55,291 nucleotides of DNA from Bacteroidales bacterium UBA2287 (GCA_002345675.1 DDWL01000011.1:1-55291), one strand, 5' to 3'. Counted from the stretch's first letter, positions 43,584-51,542 are shown. Numbers and translations are program-made. The notes: a model not told the origin generated them from the sequence alone.

Positions 43584-44309
43584 CTACATTTTAAGGTGTT
43601 TCATTAGCTCATCCTTTTTGCTTTCGCCAACGCTAACAACCATACCATTTGTCATGGTAACGTACCCACCCCTTCCACGGTAGTACTTTTTTACATGCTT
43701 TAGGTTTACCAGGTGCGACTTATGCACCCTAACAAAAAGTTTGGGTTTAAGCATATCTTCGTACATCGAAAGGCCCTTCGACGAAACCACCTTTTTTCCA
43801 TCCATGGTATGAAACTCGGAGTAACTTGTATCGGCCGAAACGCAAACAATATCGTCAATTAGCAAAAAAATTAGCCCATCGAGAGTGGGAATAAAAATGC
43901 GATCGTTTAGCGACAGCGAATCCTGCTGCTCCCTTTTGCCGTACTTTAAATCGAGCTGCGCCTTTGCCTTTTTCACAGCATTTTTAAGCTCCTCAACATC
44001 GTAGGGCTTAAGAATATAGTCGACAGCCGATGCCTTTATGGCTTGCAGCGAGTATTCGCTGTATGCGGTAGTTACAATAACTTCGAACTCGTCGGAGTTT
44101 GTGCGCTTAAGTACATCGAAACCGCTCTCTTCCTGCAGGTTAATATCGAGAAAAACAATACTTGGCTTTTCGCTATAAATTAGCGACACCGCTTCGTCAA
44201 CATTTTTTGCAACGCCAACAACCTGCAAATCGCAAAAAAGGTTCGAGATATGGTTAACCAACAGCTCGGCCGATTTTTTATTATCCTCAACAATTAGAGT
44301 TTTAATCAT
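43584..44309 (-). CDS. LytTR family response regulator
   Basis: This 241-aa cytoplasmic regulator has a CheY-like receiver (about 1-120; phospho-acceptor Asp in SIVFLDINLQE at about 54) and a C-terminal LytTR DNA-binding domain (about 140-240), with VSADTSYSEFHTMDGKKVVSS and FVRVHKSHLVNLKHVKKYYR. I start at the ATG 44309 (MIKTLIVEDNKKSAELL), the normal beginning of the receiver; an upstream ATG at 44327 would add six residues. It faces the kinase gene tail to tail. LytTR domains bind direct repeats about 21 bp apart, as found upstream of the two secreted-protein genes nearby. Confidence 0.93.
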   Translation of the reverse strand: MIKTLIVEDNKKSAELLVNHISNLFCDLQVVGVAKNVDEAVSLIYSEKPSIVFLDINLQEESGFDVLKRTNSDEFEVIVTTAYSEYSLQAIKASAVDYILKPYDVEELKNAVKKAKAQLDLKYGKREQQDSLSLNDRIFIPTLDGLIFLLIDDIVCVSADTSYSEFHTMDGKKVVSSKGLSMYEDMLKPKLFVRVHKSHLVNLKHVKKYYRGRGGYVTMTNGMVVSVGESKKDELMKHLKM

Positions 44310-44327
44310 GGTAATTACTGTGAGCAA

Positions 44328-44772
44328 TTGTGGTTACGGCAATTTTAAGTTGGCAAAACGTCAAATATAGTGCCCAAAAAACCTCAATAAAGTTAGGTAA
44401 TTATGGTGAACTGTTAAAAAATAGTTTTTTAGTTTTTAATTTATTGTTCCATAAGGCCTGACCGCAGCAGACAGGGGTATTTTATGGGGTTTTAAAACCT
44501 TAAGCAAGCGTTTCCGTGGCAGTCCCACCACCTATTACACCCAATTTGGTGTATTTTGCTTTGCCTTACTTGAATTTAGTATTGGGATAGTTGCAAGTTT
44601 TTTGCAGGTAGTTTTTGCTTTAGTAAAGCTTTAACCCTAAATTGCCACAAAAACAACTGCTGGTTGTTAAATAGCAACAAAAAGTAGCGTAATTACAACT
44701 ATTAGTCTCTGTATTTCTTTCGGTTAGCGAGGCGAACGAGCATATCTTTGCTGTGTCAGTAAAACTAAAAAA
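44328..44772. other. Intergenic region before the HTH-pentapeptide gene
   Basis: This is 445 bp without a gene. CCATAA (44451) and TTATGG (44482) bracket a GC-rich CCTGACC...CAGG segment that may form a hairpin. The right end holds the promoter element described separately. Nothing else was recognised. Confidence 0.4.
44743..44750 (+). promoter_or_regulatory. -7 element of the HTH-pentapeptide gene
   Basis: TATCTTTG is a full TAnnTTTG match 22 nt before the ATG at 44773. The -33 is weak (TTTC, 21 nt upstream). Confidence 0.45.
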
Positions 44773-45687
44773 ATGGCACAAATGGAAACTAAACGAATTG
44801 GCAATAAAATTGCCGAAGCACGAAAAAAAGCAAGCATTTCTCAAGCGCAGTTTGCCGAACAGCTATTTATTAGCGCACAAGCCGTTGGGAAATGGGAACG
44901 TGGCGAATCGATGCCCGACATTATTACCTTTAACCGAATGGCCGAAATTTTGGATGTCGACCTGAACTACTTTTCTGAAAGTTTTAAATCGACAGTGGGT
45001 GAAACAGCTTTTAAGTCGGACAACAGTTTTGGTAGTGCTAAAACTGTGGAGCAGCAGGCGCTAACCAATTTTAGCGGAAGCAATTTGCCCCAGAGCGACT
45101 TTGCGGACGTTACCGCCCGAAAAGGGAAATTTGAAGGAAGCGCGCTGCGAAATTCCAACTTTTCGGGCTCCGACCTTTCCGGCAGCTCGTTTAGGACCAG
45201 CGATGCACGCGATGCCAATTTCGATAGTGCAAACCTAACCGATTGCAACTTTATCGCTGTTAATCTTCTGGGAGCTAGCTTTAGTAAAGCAATTCTTGTA
45301 CGCACCAATTTCAGCGTTTCGGGGCAAGGCGCAAAGTTCGTCGATGTTAATCTAATTGATGTAAAGTTAACCAAAACCGACCTTCGAAAAACGGTATTTG
45401 AGAACTGCACATTTAACGGCGTTGATTTCAGTTACTGCGATTTGCGAGGCATTTCGTTCGACGGGCATTCTTTTACTGGAGTTTCGTTCGACAATTCGGC
45501 GCTGAGGGATGCTTCGTTTAGGGGCGCAACGCTTAAAAATGTAACTTTCAGAGCAACGCATGCCATAACAAATAAGTACTACCGTGCCCTAAAAACCATT
45601 TGCTTCGACGGGGCAATAATTGACAAGCTAACATACAACGCCCTAAAGGGCATGGGCGCTAACCTTGCGAATGCGATTGCTGTATAA
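44773..45687 (+). CDS. XRE-type HTH protein with pentapeptide-repeat domain
   Basis: This 304-aa protein joins an N-terminal XRE/Cro DNA-binding domain (about 8-62, KIAEARKKASISQAQFAEQL then SAQAVGKWERGESMPD) to a right-handed pentapeptide-repeat helix (about 95-265). The repeats include SNFSGSDLSGSSF, ANFDSANLTDCNF, VDFSYCDLRGISF and ALRDASFRGATLKNVTF, fitting A(D/N)LXX. Pentapeptide helices often mimic DNA or form rigid scaffolds. Fusions to XRE domains are common among Firmicutes and Bacteroidota regulators but poorly studied. It has its own promoter and probably regulates itself or distant genes. Confidence 0.85.
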   Translation: MAQMETKRIGNKIAEARKKASISQAQFAEQLFISAQAVGKWERGESMPDIITFNRMAEILDVDLNYFSESFKSTVGETAFKSDNSFGSAKTVEQQALTNFSGSNLPQSDFADVTARKGKFEGSALRNSNFSGSDLSGSSFRTSDARDANFDSANLTDCNFIAVNLLGASFSKAILVRTNFSVSGQGAKFVDVNLIDVKLTKTDLRKTVFENCTFNGVDFSYCDLRGISFDGHSFTGVSFDNSALRDASFRGATLKNVTFRATHAITNKYYRALKTICFDGAIIDKLTYNALKGMGANLANAIAV

Positions 45688-45831
45688 ATTGGGAGGAGTA
45701 AATAAAACAATTCGCTAGTGCGAAAACGTTATCAGTACCAAAAACTCAAAATAGTAAGTGTTAATGTTTTCCCTGTCGGAATTGTAACTCGTGGTTAAAA
45801 AAGGAATTATAACCAACAAGTTTTTACGCCG

Positions 45832-45857
45832 TTAATTTTTACATTTGTAAAAATTAA
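45832..45857. promoter_or_regulatory. Perfect palindrome over the start region of the lipoprotein-M64 operon
   Basis: TTAATTTTTAC (45832-45842) and GTAAAAATTAA (45847-45857) are exact inverses around ATTT, ending 3 nt before the ATG at 45861. The sequence includes TACATTTG (45840-45847), a TAnnTTTG element, so a repressor bound here would block the promoter. Confidence 0.4.
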
Positions 45858-45860
45858 GCA

Positions 45861-46379
45861 ATGAAAAACGGCAAAATAACTGCTATCCTTTTTATAGCTG
45901 CATTTGTGTTAATGCTTGCGGTGTCGTGCAAAGTAACCAGCAAAGTAACCAACACCGAACCAACCAACGAGGCTGAATTTAGCTCCCCAAAAATTGCATT
46001 TATTACCTGCGTTATTGTTAACGATACCGTTAAGCACCAGTACCGCATTAGGTTAGTAAGCAAAATTATTGCCGATGGCAATGTTAAGGAAAGGGCAACT
46101 AAACCCTTTTTGCCAAAAGTTAACGATTTAGAGTATGCTGTTTTAAGTGCCAGTTCAATGGTTCTAACTCGCACCTACTTTGCCAATCCCCTTAACCAAA
46201 CTGTTGAATTTGTTGACGACAACCGGCAGCTAGCTAAAAAGGAGATTAGTTTGGACAGCACTCAATTTTCGCTGCGAATTCCTCTCGACCCAAAGGCAAA
46301 ATTTGTTTCCTTTGAAAAGTATAACGGAACAAACTCCGATAATACCAAACTGCTAACTATCGACTTATTTAAAAATTAG
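45861..46379 (+). CDS. Small exported lipoprotein, co-encoded with M64 peptidase
   Basis: This 172-aa protein has a lipoprotein signal (AAFVLMLAVSC, Cys at about 23) and a predicted beta-rich body of about 145 residues, with no recognised family. It starts 5 bp before the M64 peptidase gene, so both are on one transcript behind a palindromic promoter. The lipoprotein might help anchor or inhibit the peptidase, but this is inference from position only. Confidence 0.6.
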   Translation: MKNGKITAILFIAAFVLMLAVSCKVTSKVTNTEPTNEAEFSSPKIAFITCVIVNDTVKHQYRIRLVSKIIADGNVKERATKPFLPKVNDLEYAVLSASSMVLTRTYFANPLNQTVEFVDDNRQLAKKEISLDSTQFSLRIPLDPKAKFVSFEKYNGTNSDNTKLLTIDLFKN

Positions 46380-46384
46380 AAACC

Positions 46385-47737
46385 ATGAAACACTTTTTCG
46401 CGGGGGTAGCCCTTACTCTATTTTCGTTAACCGTTTTGGCACAAACATTCGATGTCGACACCATTTTGTACAACGGCAACATTAACACGCACATTAACAT
46501 TGTTATTTTGGGCGATGGGTACACCGTAAGCGAATTAGATTTGTTTATAACCGATGCTACAAATAATGCAAATGCGCTATTTACCCAAGTTCCCTTTTCG
46601 AACTATAAAAATTACTTTAATGTTTTTTTAATTAAGGTGCCTTCGAATGTTAGCGGTGCTGCAATGGACCCAAATAATCTAATTGACAATTACTACGGAA
46701 GCACCTTTTGGTATGCAGGCATTGAACGGCTGCTGGTTCCTACCAAAAATTCGCGTATTTCGAGTGTGCTTGCAAATAATTTTCCTGCGTACGACCATGT
46801 TTTAATGCTTGTAAATTCATCGAAATATGGCGGTTCGGGTGGTTGGCTTGCCACTTCGTCGACTAACTCATCGGCCAACGAAATTGTGTTTCACGAGCTT
46901 GGGCACTCCTTTTCCGATTTAGCCGACGAGTACTGGGCTGGCCCACAGTACGCCAACGAAGCAATAAACATGACTCAGGAAACAAACATTGAAAACCTTC
47001 GCTGGAAAAATTGGCATGGCGAATTTGGTGTAGGGCTTTACCCCCACTCCGAGTCGCCTACGTGGTACCGACCCCACCAAAATTGCAAAATGAGGTACCT
47101 TGGCGTTCCCTTTTGCGCTGTTTGCGTTGAAGCCACCATTGAAACTGTACACCAGTTGGTTTCGCCTTTGCTGTCGCACAACCCCGTTAGCACTAATATT
47201 GCCGAACCAACATTTCCTTTGGAATTTAACCTAAATCTCATTAACCCAATTCCAAATACACTAAAAAGAACTTGGGAGCTAAATGGCTCACCCTTAAACA
47301 GCAATGTCGACTTGGTATTACTTAACAAAACCGACCTGCTTGAGGGCTCGAACACGCTAGCGGTAACCGTTGAGGATACCACACAGCTTTTACGGGTCGA
47401 CAACCACATTTCGATTCATTTGGAAATGGTAAACTGGACCATTCAAAACACAGTAACTGGCGTAAATAGCATTAATAGCCAGTCGAGTAATCTTAAAATC
47501 GAATTATACCCCAATCCGTTTAGCGAATACCTAAATGTAAAACTTTTGGGCGAAGCCAAAGGAAGCCTTACGGTTGAAATTGCCGACCTGCAAGGGAAGG
47601 TTGCAATTGCAAGCCCACTTAGCCCAACCGAACTAAATACCATTCCTTTAAACGGCCTTAACAGTGGCGTTTTTATTGCCAAGTTTTACCTAAACAGTAA
47701 ACTTATTACCTCAAAAATGGTGGTTAAAACTGAGTAA
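46385..47737 (+). CDS. M64 family metallopeptidase with T9SS sorting domain
   Basis: This 450-aa secreted zinc peptidase has a signal peptide (about 1-19, LTVLAQ), the catalytic domain start NINIVILGDGYTVSELDLF (about 34-53) and the metal motif FHELGHSFSDLADEY (HExxHxxxxxxDEY, about 168-182), as in the IgA peptidase M64 family. A final T9SS type A sorting domain (about 370-450) begins LKIELYPNPFSEYLNVKLLG and ends SKMVVKTE. The protein is probably exported through the outer membrane to the cell surface. Substrate is unknown; IgA cleavage applies only to a few pathogens. Confidence 0.9.
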   Translation: MKHFFAGVALTLFSLTVLAQTFDVDTILYNGNINTHINIVILGDGYTVSELDLFITDATNNANALFTQVPFSNYKNYFNVFLIKVPSNVSGAAMDPNNLIDNYYGSTFWYAGIERLLVPTKNSRISSVLANNFPAYDHVLMLVNSSKYGGSGGWLATSSTNSSANEIVFHELGHSFSDLADEYWAGPQYANEAINMTQETNIENLRWKNWHGEFGVGLYPHSESPTWYRPHQNCKMRYLGVPFCAVCVEATIETVHQLVSPLLSHNPVSTNIAEPTFPLEFNLNLINPIPNTLKRTWELNGSPLNSNVDLVLLNKTDLLEGSNTLAVTVEDTTQLLRVDNHISIHLEMVNWTIQNTVTGVNSINSQSSNLKIELYPNPFSEYLNVKLLGEAKGSLTVEIADLQGKVAIASPLSPTELNTIPLNGLNSGVFIAKFYLNSKLITSKMVVKTE

Positions 47738-47946
47738 TTACCAATAGGAAATAGTTTGCTTTGGCGGTACTCGTTGGTATAAGAATTAGGAATCTTTTCG
47801 ACTTTTTTGCATTGTTGTTTTGCAGAACCCACAGCCTGCTTAACTCCCAAACATTTTTTATTAATAGGTGTTACTACGAAAGTGAAATCTTTGTATTTCT
47901 CCAATTTCATAATGATGATAACTGCCCATATCAAAAAGTTGAAACA

Positions 47947-48504
47947 ATGGAAAACAAAAAGGAGCTATCGCCACAACAGCAAGCTGAGCTAATTGAAACT
48001 TTAAAGGCTCGGTTTGAGCAAAACGTAAATCGCCACAAGGGTATTGAATGGGCTAAAGTACAGGCAAGGTTGAATGCCGAAAAACTTTGGTCGCTTAGCG
48101 AAATGGAAAAAACTGGTGGCGAACCCGATATTGTAGGCTTTGACATAAAAACAGGTGAATACATTTTTTACGACTGCTCCGCCGAAAGCCCTAAAGATCG
48201 CCGAAGTTTATGCTACGACCGCGAAGCGCTTGAATTGAGGAAAGAGCATAAGCCCGAAAATGCGGCAATAAATATGGCTACAGCCATGGGTATTGAAATT
48301 TTAACCGAAGAACAGTATCGCGACTTACAGAAACTTGGAATTTTCGACACAAAAACATCGAGCTGGGTAAAAACACCTGCCGAAATCAGGAAACTTGGCG
48401 GCGCTCTCTTTTGCGACCGTCGCTACAACCAAGTATTCGTGTATCACAATGGTGCCGAATCGTACTATGGCGTTAGGGGTTTTCGTGGATTTTTAAGGGT
48501 TTAG
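47947..48504 (+). CDS. DUF4256 family protein
   Basis: This 185-aa cytoplasmic protein starts at ATG 47947 (MENKKELSPQQQAELIETLK), the usual family start. A longer open frame to 47761 adds 62 residues that do not fit the family. It shows MEKTGGEPDIVGFDIKTGEYIF, YDCSAESPKDRRSLCYDREALELRK and the C-terminal GGALFCDRRYNQVFVYHNGAESYYGVRGFRG, the DUF4256 pattern seen from bacteria to archaea. The function is not known. It lies alone between an M64 gene and a repeat-rich gap. Confidence 0.85.
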   Translation: MENKKELSPQQQAELIETLKARFEQNVNRHKGIEWAKVQARLNAEKLWSLSEMEKTGGEPDIVGFDIKTGEYIFYDCSAESPKDRRSLCYDREALELRKEHKPENAAINMATAMGIEILTEEQYRDLQKLGIFDTKTSSWVKTPAEIRKLGGALFCDRRYNQVFVYHNGAESYYGVRGFRGFLRV

Positions 48505-48895
48505 CTTCAGTAAATATTGGAATTGCACAATTTTAAATAGTTCGGTAAATGGAGCTTTAACGTTTTGATAAATATTTACTATAAACAAAGACCCCCGCTG
48601 GGGTAAGCAGGGCAACCGTATTTAAAAATAGTGTCCCGTTAGGGACAAAATATCGGTAAAAGATATTACAAAACCCAATTTCTCTGTGCCGTTAGGTACA
48701 GAATATTCCGTACCTAACGGCACGGTTTTCATATACTATATGTGAGTTCTACCGACATTTTGTCCCTAACGAGACATTAAAGCTAATACGGAAATTCTAA
48801 TTGGTGGACAGATATAGCCTTTAAGCAATTGTTAAATGCGTTTGCCCTACTGGGGTAAGTTAAAGCAATTGATAATATGGTTTTTTTATTATTAA

Positions 48896-48920
48896 CCTGA
48901 CGGCTATGGATAGTTATCGG
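48896..48920 (+). repeat. 25-bp dispersed repeat, copy 2
   Basis: CCTGACGGCTATGGATAGTT plus the next five bases match 43515-43539 except for one base (C for T at position 9). It sits downstream of the large palindrome. Confidence 0.65.
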
Positions 48921-49128
48921 AAGGAAGGTCTTTAACTTGGCATCGGCTGAAAGACATGCAAACGTTAAAAGACCTTAACTAACAACATTGATTTTAAAAC
49001 TCAAACTAAATTCCCAACCCTCTGCAAACAAACGGCCATTGATAATATTCGCTATTTAAATTCGAACCAAAAAACCTTCCTCCTATTTATCTGTTTCACA
49101 ATTATTTTAACCTTCCAATTAATATGCG

Positions 49129-49136
49129 TACTTTTG
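49129..49136 (+). promoter_or_regulatory. -7 element of the ABC-F gene
   Basis: TACTTTTG is a perfect TAnnTTTG match 42 nt before the ATG at 49179. The -33 (TTTT at 49105-49108, 20-nt spacer) is weak. Confidence 0.5.
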
Positions 49137-49178
49137 CACCCTTTTTCAGTGGGTTCATTTTAAAACTAAAGTACATAT

Positions 49179-50792
49179 ATGATTACAGCATCAAACTTGG
49201 CAGTACAATTCGGTAAAAAATATCTTTTTCAAGATGTTAACCTTAAATTTTTACCGGGTAATTGCTACGGAATTATTGGAGCAAACGGGGCAGGAAAATC
49301 GACTTTACTCCGACTTATTTCGGGCGATTTAGACTTAACCCGAGGTTCAATTACCCTTGGTCCGGGCGAACGGCTCTCGGTTTTAAAGCAGGACCACTTC
49401 GAGTTCGACGAGTTTACCGTAATAAATACTGTACTTAAAGGGCACACCATTCTTTGGGACATAATGCAGCAAAAGGATATTCTTTACGCAAAGCCCGACT
49501 TTAGCGACAAGGACGGACTTAAGGCTGCCGACCTCGAGACCAAGTTTGCCGAAATGGATGGATGGAATGCCGAAAGCGATGCTGCCAACCTTCTAAGCGG
49601 ATTAGGCGTAAAAGAAGACCTTCACTATAAGCTAATGAAGGAGCTTAGCGGAAAGCAAAAGGTGCGAGTGCTTCTTGCCCAAGCCCTTTTTGGCAAACCC
49701 GACAACCTCTTGCTCGACGAGCCCACCAACGACCTCGACTTGGAAACGGTAATGTGGCTCGAAAACTACCTTTCGAATTTCGAAAATACTGTGCTGGTTG
49801 TATCGCACGACCGCCACTTTTTAGACTCGGTTTGTACGCACACCGTCGACATTGACTTTGGAAAGGTAAAACAGTTTGCCGGCAACTACAGCTTTTGGTA
49901 CGAGTCGAGCCAGCTGGCATTACGTCAGCAGCTTACGCAGAACAAAAAGGCCGAGGAGAAAAAAAAGGAACTGCTCGAGTTTATTCAGCGCTTTAGCGCA
50001 AATGTGGCCAAGTCGAAGCAAACTACCAGTCGCAAAAAAATGATCGAAAAGCTTAACTTCGAGGAAATTGAACCATCAACCCGTAAGTACCCCGGCATCA
50101 TTTTCACCCCCGAGCGCGAACCCGGCAATAATATTCTCGAAGTAAAAGGGCTAACGGCCAGCATTCAGGGCGAAATTCTATTTAAAAACCTAAGTTTCAC
50201 CGTTCAAAAGGACGATAAAATTGTGTTTCTATCGCGCGACCATCGCCGAATGACAGCACTTTTCGAAATAATAAATGGCATTGCAAAACCCGATGCCGGA
50301 ACATTTGTTTGGGGTCAAACCATTACCCACTCGTACTTACCGCTCGACAACTCGAAGTTCTTTAAAAAGGGATTGAAGCTGGTCGACTGGCTTGGCCAGT
50401 TTTCGTCCGACACCAGCGAATTGTTTATTCGTGGCTATCTTGGCAAAATGCTTTTTTCGGGCGAAGAAATCTACAAAATGTCGACAGTTCTCTCGGGAGG
50501 CGAAAAGCAGCGCTGCATGATTGCCCGTATGATGCTAACAAACGCCAACGTTCTTATTGTCGACACCCCTACAAACCACTTGGACTTGGAGTCGATTCAA
50601 GCTTTTAACAATACGCTTACCCGTTTTAAGGGCAATATTTTAATGGCTTCGCACGACCACGAATTTATTCAAACCGTGGCTAACCGCATTATTGAGTTAA
50701 CGCCCAAGGGAACAATCGATAAAATTATGGAGTACGACGACTACGTTTCAGACGAGAGCATAAAGGAACTTCGTGAATCGATGTATCGATAG
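49179..50792 (+). CDS. ABC-F family ATPase with eroded second ATP site
   Basis: This 537-aa soluble twin-ABC protein works on ribosomes in its family. NBD1 has Walker A GANGAGKSTLLRL (about 34-46), signature LSGKQKVRVLLAQ, Walker B LLLDEPTNDLDLE and VSHDRHF. A linker (about 240-320) with NKKAEEKKKELLEFIQRFSA follows. NBD2 has a normal signature LSGGEKQRCMIARMM, but Walker A reads FLSRDHRRMTALFEI (no Gly-Lys), and Walker B reads LIVDTPTNHLDLES with Thr in place of the catalytic Glu. So only one site should hydrolyse ATP. The length fits the Bacteroidota YbiT-like subgroup; role in translation is inferred. Confidence 0.9.
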   Translation: MITASNLAVQFGKKYLFQDVNLKFLPGNCYGIIGANGAGKSTLLRLISGDLDLTRGSITLGPGERLSVLKQDHFEFDEFTVINTVLKGHTILWDIMQQKDILYAKPDFSDKDGLKAADLETKFAEMDGWNAESDAANLLSGLGVKEDLHYKLMKELSGKQKVRVLLAQALFGKPDNLLLDEPTNDLDLETVMWLENYLSNFENTVLVVSHDRHFLDSVCTHTVDIDFGKVKQFAGNYSFWYESSQLALRQQLTQNKKAEEKKKELLEFIQRFSANVAKSKQTTSRKKMIEKLNFEEIEPSTRKYPGIIFTPEREPGNNILEVKGLTASIQGEILFKNLSFTVQKDDKIVFLSRDHRRMTALFEIINGIAKPDAGTFVWGQTITHSYLPLDNSKFFKKGLKLVDWLGQFSSDTSELFIRGYLGKMLFSGEEIYKMSTVLSGGEKQRCMIARMMLTNANVLIVDTPTNHLDLESIQAFNNTLTRFKGNILMASHDHEFIQTVANRIIELTPKGTIDKIMEYDDYVSDESIKELRESMYR

Positions 50793-50820
50793 GCAATAGT
50801 AATCACAATAAAAGCAAACA

Positions 50821-50847
50821 AAAACCCCGACCTTCAATCGGGGTTTT
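50821..50847 (+). terminator. Terminator after the ABC-F gene
   Basis: The perfect 10-bp stem AAAACCCCGA / TCGGGGTTTT (50821-50830 with 50838-50847) has a 7-nt loop. It lies 28 bp after the stop codon. Confidence 0.85.
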
Positions 50848-50938
50848 GTGTTACTTACACCTAACTAGTTCAATCTTTTTGTACCTTTAACTCGCGAAAT
50901 TAATCTGCTTCACTTTAGTTATAACAAAAACTCGCTTT

Positions 50939-51277
50939 ATGAAAAAGTTAATCTTTCTACTTATCACACTTTTCGGATTCGTTTTTAATGCCAATGCGCA
51001 AAAAGTTTACTCGACCGACGCCGATTACAAGGCCGACATTAAGGTTTTTGTTGTTGATGCCGACTACAAAGCCGACCTCCTAGTTTATAAAGTCGATGCC
51101 GACCATAAAGCCAAAGACAACGAGGGTTTGTGGTTTTTTACCAATGCCGATTATAAGGCTCATAAAAAAATCTTTTTTGTTGATGCCGACTACAAGGCCG
51201 ATTTAAAAATTTACTTTGTCGACGCCGACTATAAAGCCAAGTGGAGTAAACCCGAAAAAAAGCACTTACTATACTAA
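50939..51277 (+). CDS. Exported DUF6150-like repeat protein
   Basis: This 112-aa protein has a signal peptide (about 1-20, FVFNANAQK) and then six copies of a 12-residue motif, V(D/N)AD(Y/H)KAD/K, as in VDADYKADLLVYK. Each motif seems to be one strand-turn unit of a small repeat fold, and the last two are nearly identical at DNA level. I recall this as DUF6150. The regular Asp and Lys may bind ions or a surface, but no function is known. A possible co-transcribed DUF2007 gene starts 13 bp later. Confidence 0.75.
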   Translation: MKKLIFLLITLFGFVFNANAQKVYSTDADYKADIKVFVVDADYKADLLVYKVDADHKAKDNEGLWFFTNADYKAHKKIFFVDADYKADLKIYFVDADYKAKWSKPEKKHLLY

Positions 51278-51290
51278 CAAAACTACCACT

Positions 51291-51542
51291 ATGAAACCTA
51301 ATAACGAAAACGAACCAGTTGAAGTTTTTGCAGGCACTTCGTGGCAAGCCGAAATGGTTAAAAGTCTTCTTGAAAATGCCGAAATTGAGGCATTTTTGAA
51401 CGATGGTATTGTTGGAACACTTGCCCCATGGTGGGCAGCCCCTGGCGGAGCAGGGTCGGTTAGGGTATTTGTTTCGGGCGAAAGCTACGACGAAGCTAAG
51501 CTAATTGTAAATGAATACGAAACGAATTTAAAAGAAGAATAG
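51291..51542 (+). CDS. DUF2007 family protein
   Basis: This 83-aa protein starts at ATG 51291 (MKPNNENEPVEVFAGTSWQA). The frame is open further upstream to 51216 but that part overlaps the previous gene and is not conserved. It shows VEVFAGTSWQAEMVKSLLEN, AEIEAFLNDGIVG and GSVRVFVSGESYDEAKLIVNEY, the DUF2007 (putative prokaryotic signal-transducing protein) pattern with an alpha/beta ferredoxin-like fold. It is small, cytoplasmic and of unknown function. It follows DUF6150 by 13 bp. Confidence 0.85.
   Translation: MKPNNENEPVEVFAGTSWQAEMVKSLLENAEIEAFLNDGIVGTLAPWWAAPGGAGSVRVFVSGESYDEAKLIVNEYETNLKEE

Larger units (their letters stand above)
48505..49178. repeat. 674-bp intergenic region with nested palindromes
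   Basis: The region holds a large nested palindrome. The outer arms are 48631-48658 and 48750-48777 (28 bp, about three mismatches, core CGTTAGGGACAAAAT). The inner perfect 14-bp pair is GTGCCGTTAGGTAC (48686-48699) and GTACCTAACGGCAC (48710-48723). The left edge TTACTATAAAC plus CCCCGCTGGGGTAAG (48576-48607) matches the element at 43268-43302 in reverse, and CTGGGGTAAG recurs at 48850. A -7 element for the ABC-F gene lies at 49129. No gene was seen. Confidence 0.6.

Noticed and set aside
44967..45410. Minus-strand 147-aa frame opposite the pentapeptide-repeat region
   Set aside because: It mirrors the repeat codons of the real gene and lacks any domain pattern.
47761..47946. 62-residue N-terminal extension of the DUF4256 protein
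   Set aside because: The family begins at MENKKELSPQQQ (47947), and the upstream part is Cys/Phe-rich and not protein-like.
51216..51290. 25-residue extension of the DUF2007 protein
   Set aside because: It overlaps the end of the DUF6150 gene in another frame, and the family starts at MKPNNENEPVEVFAG.
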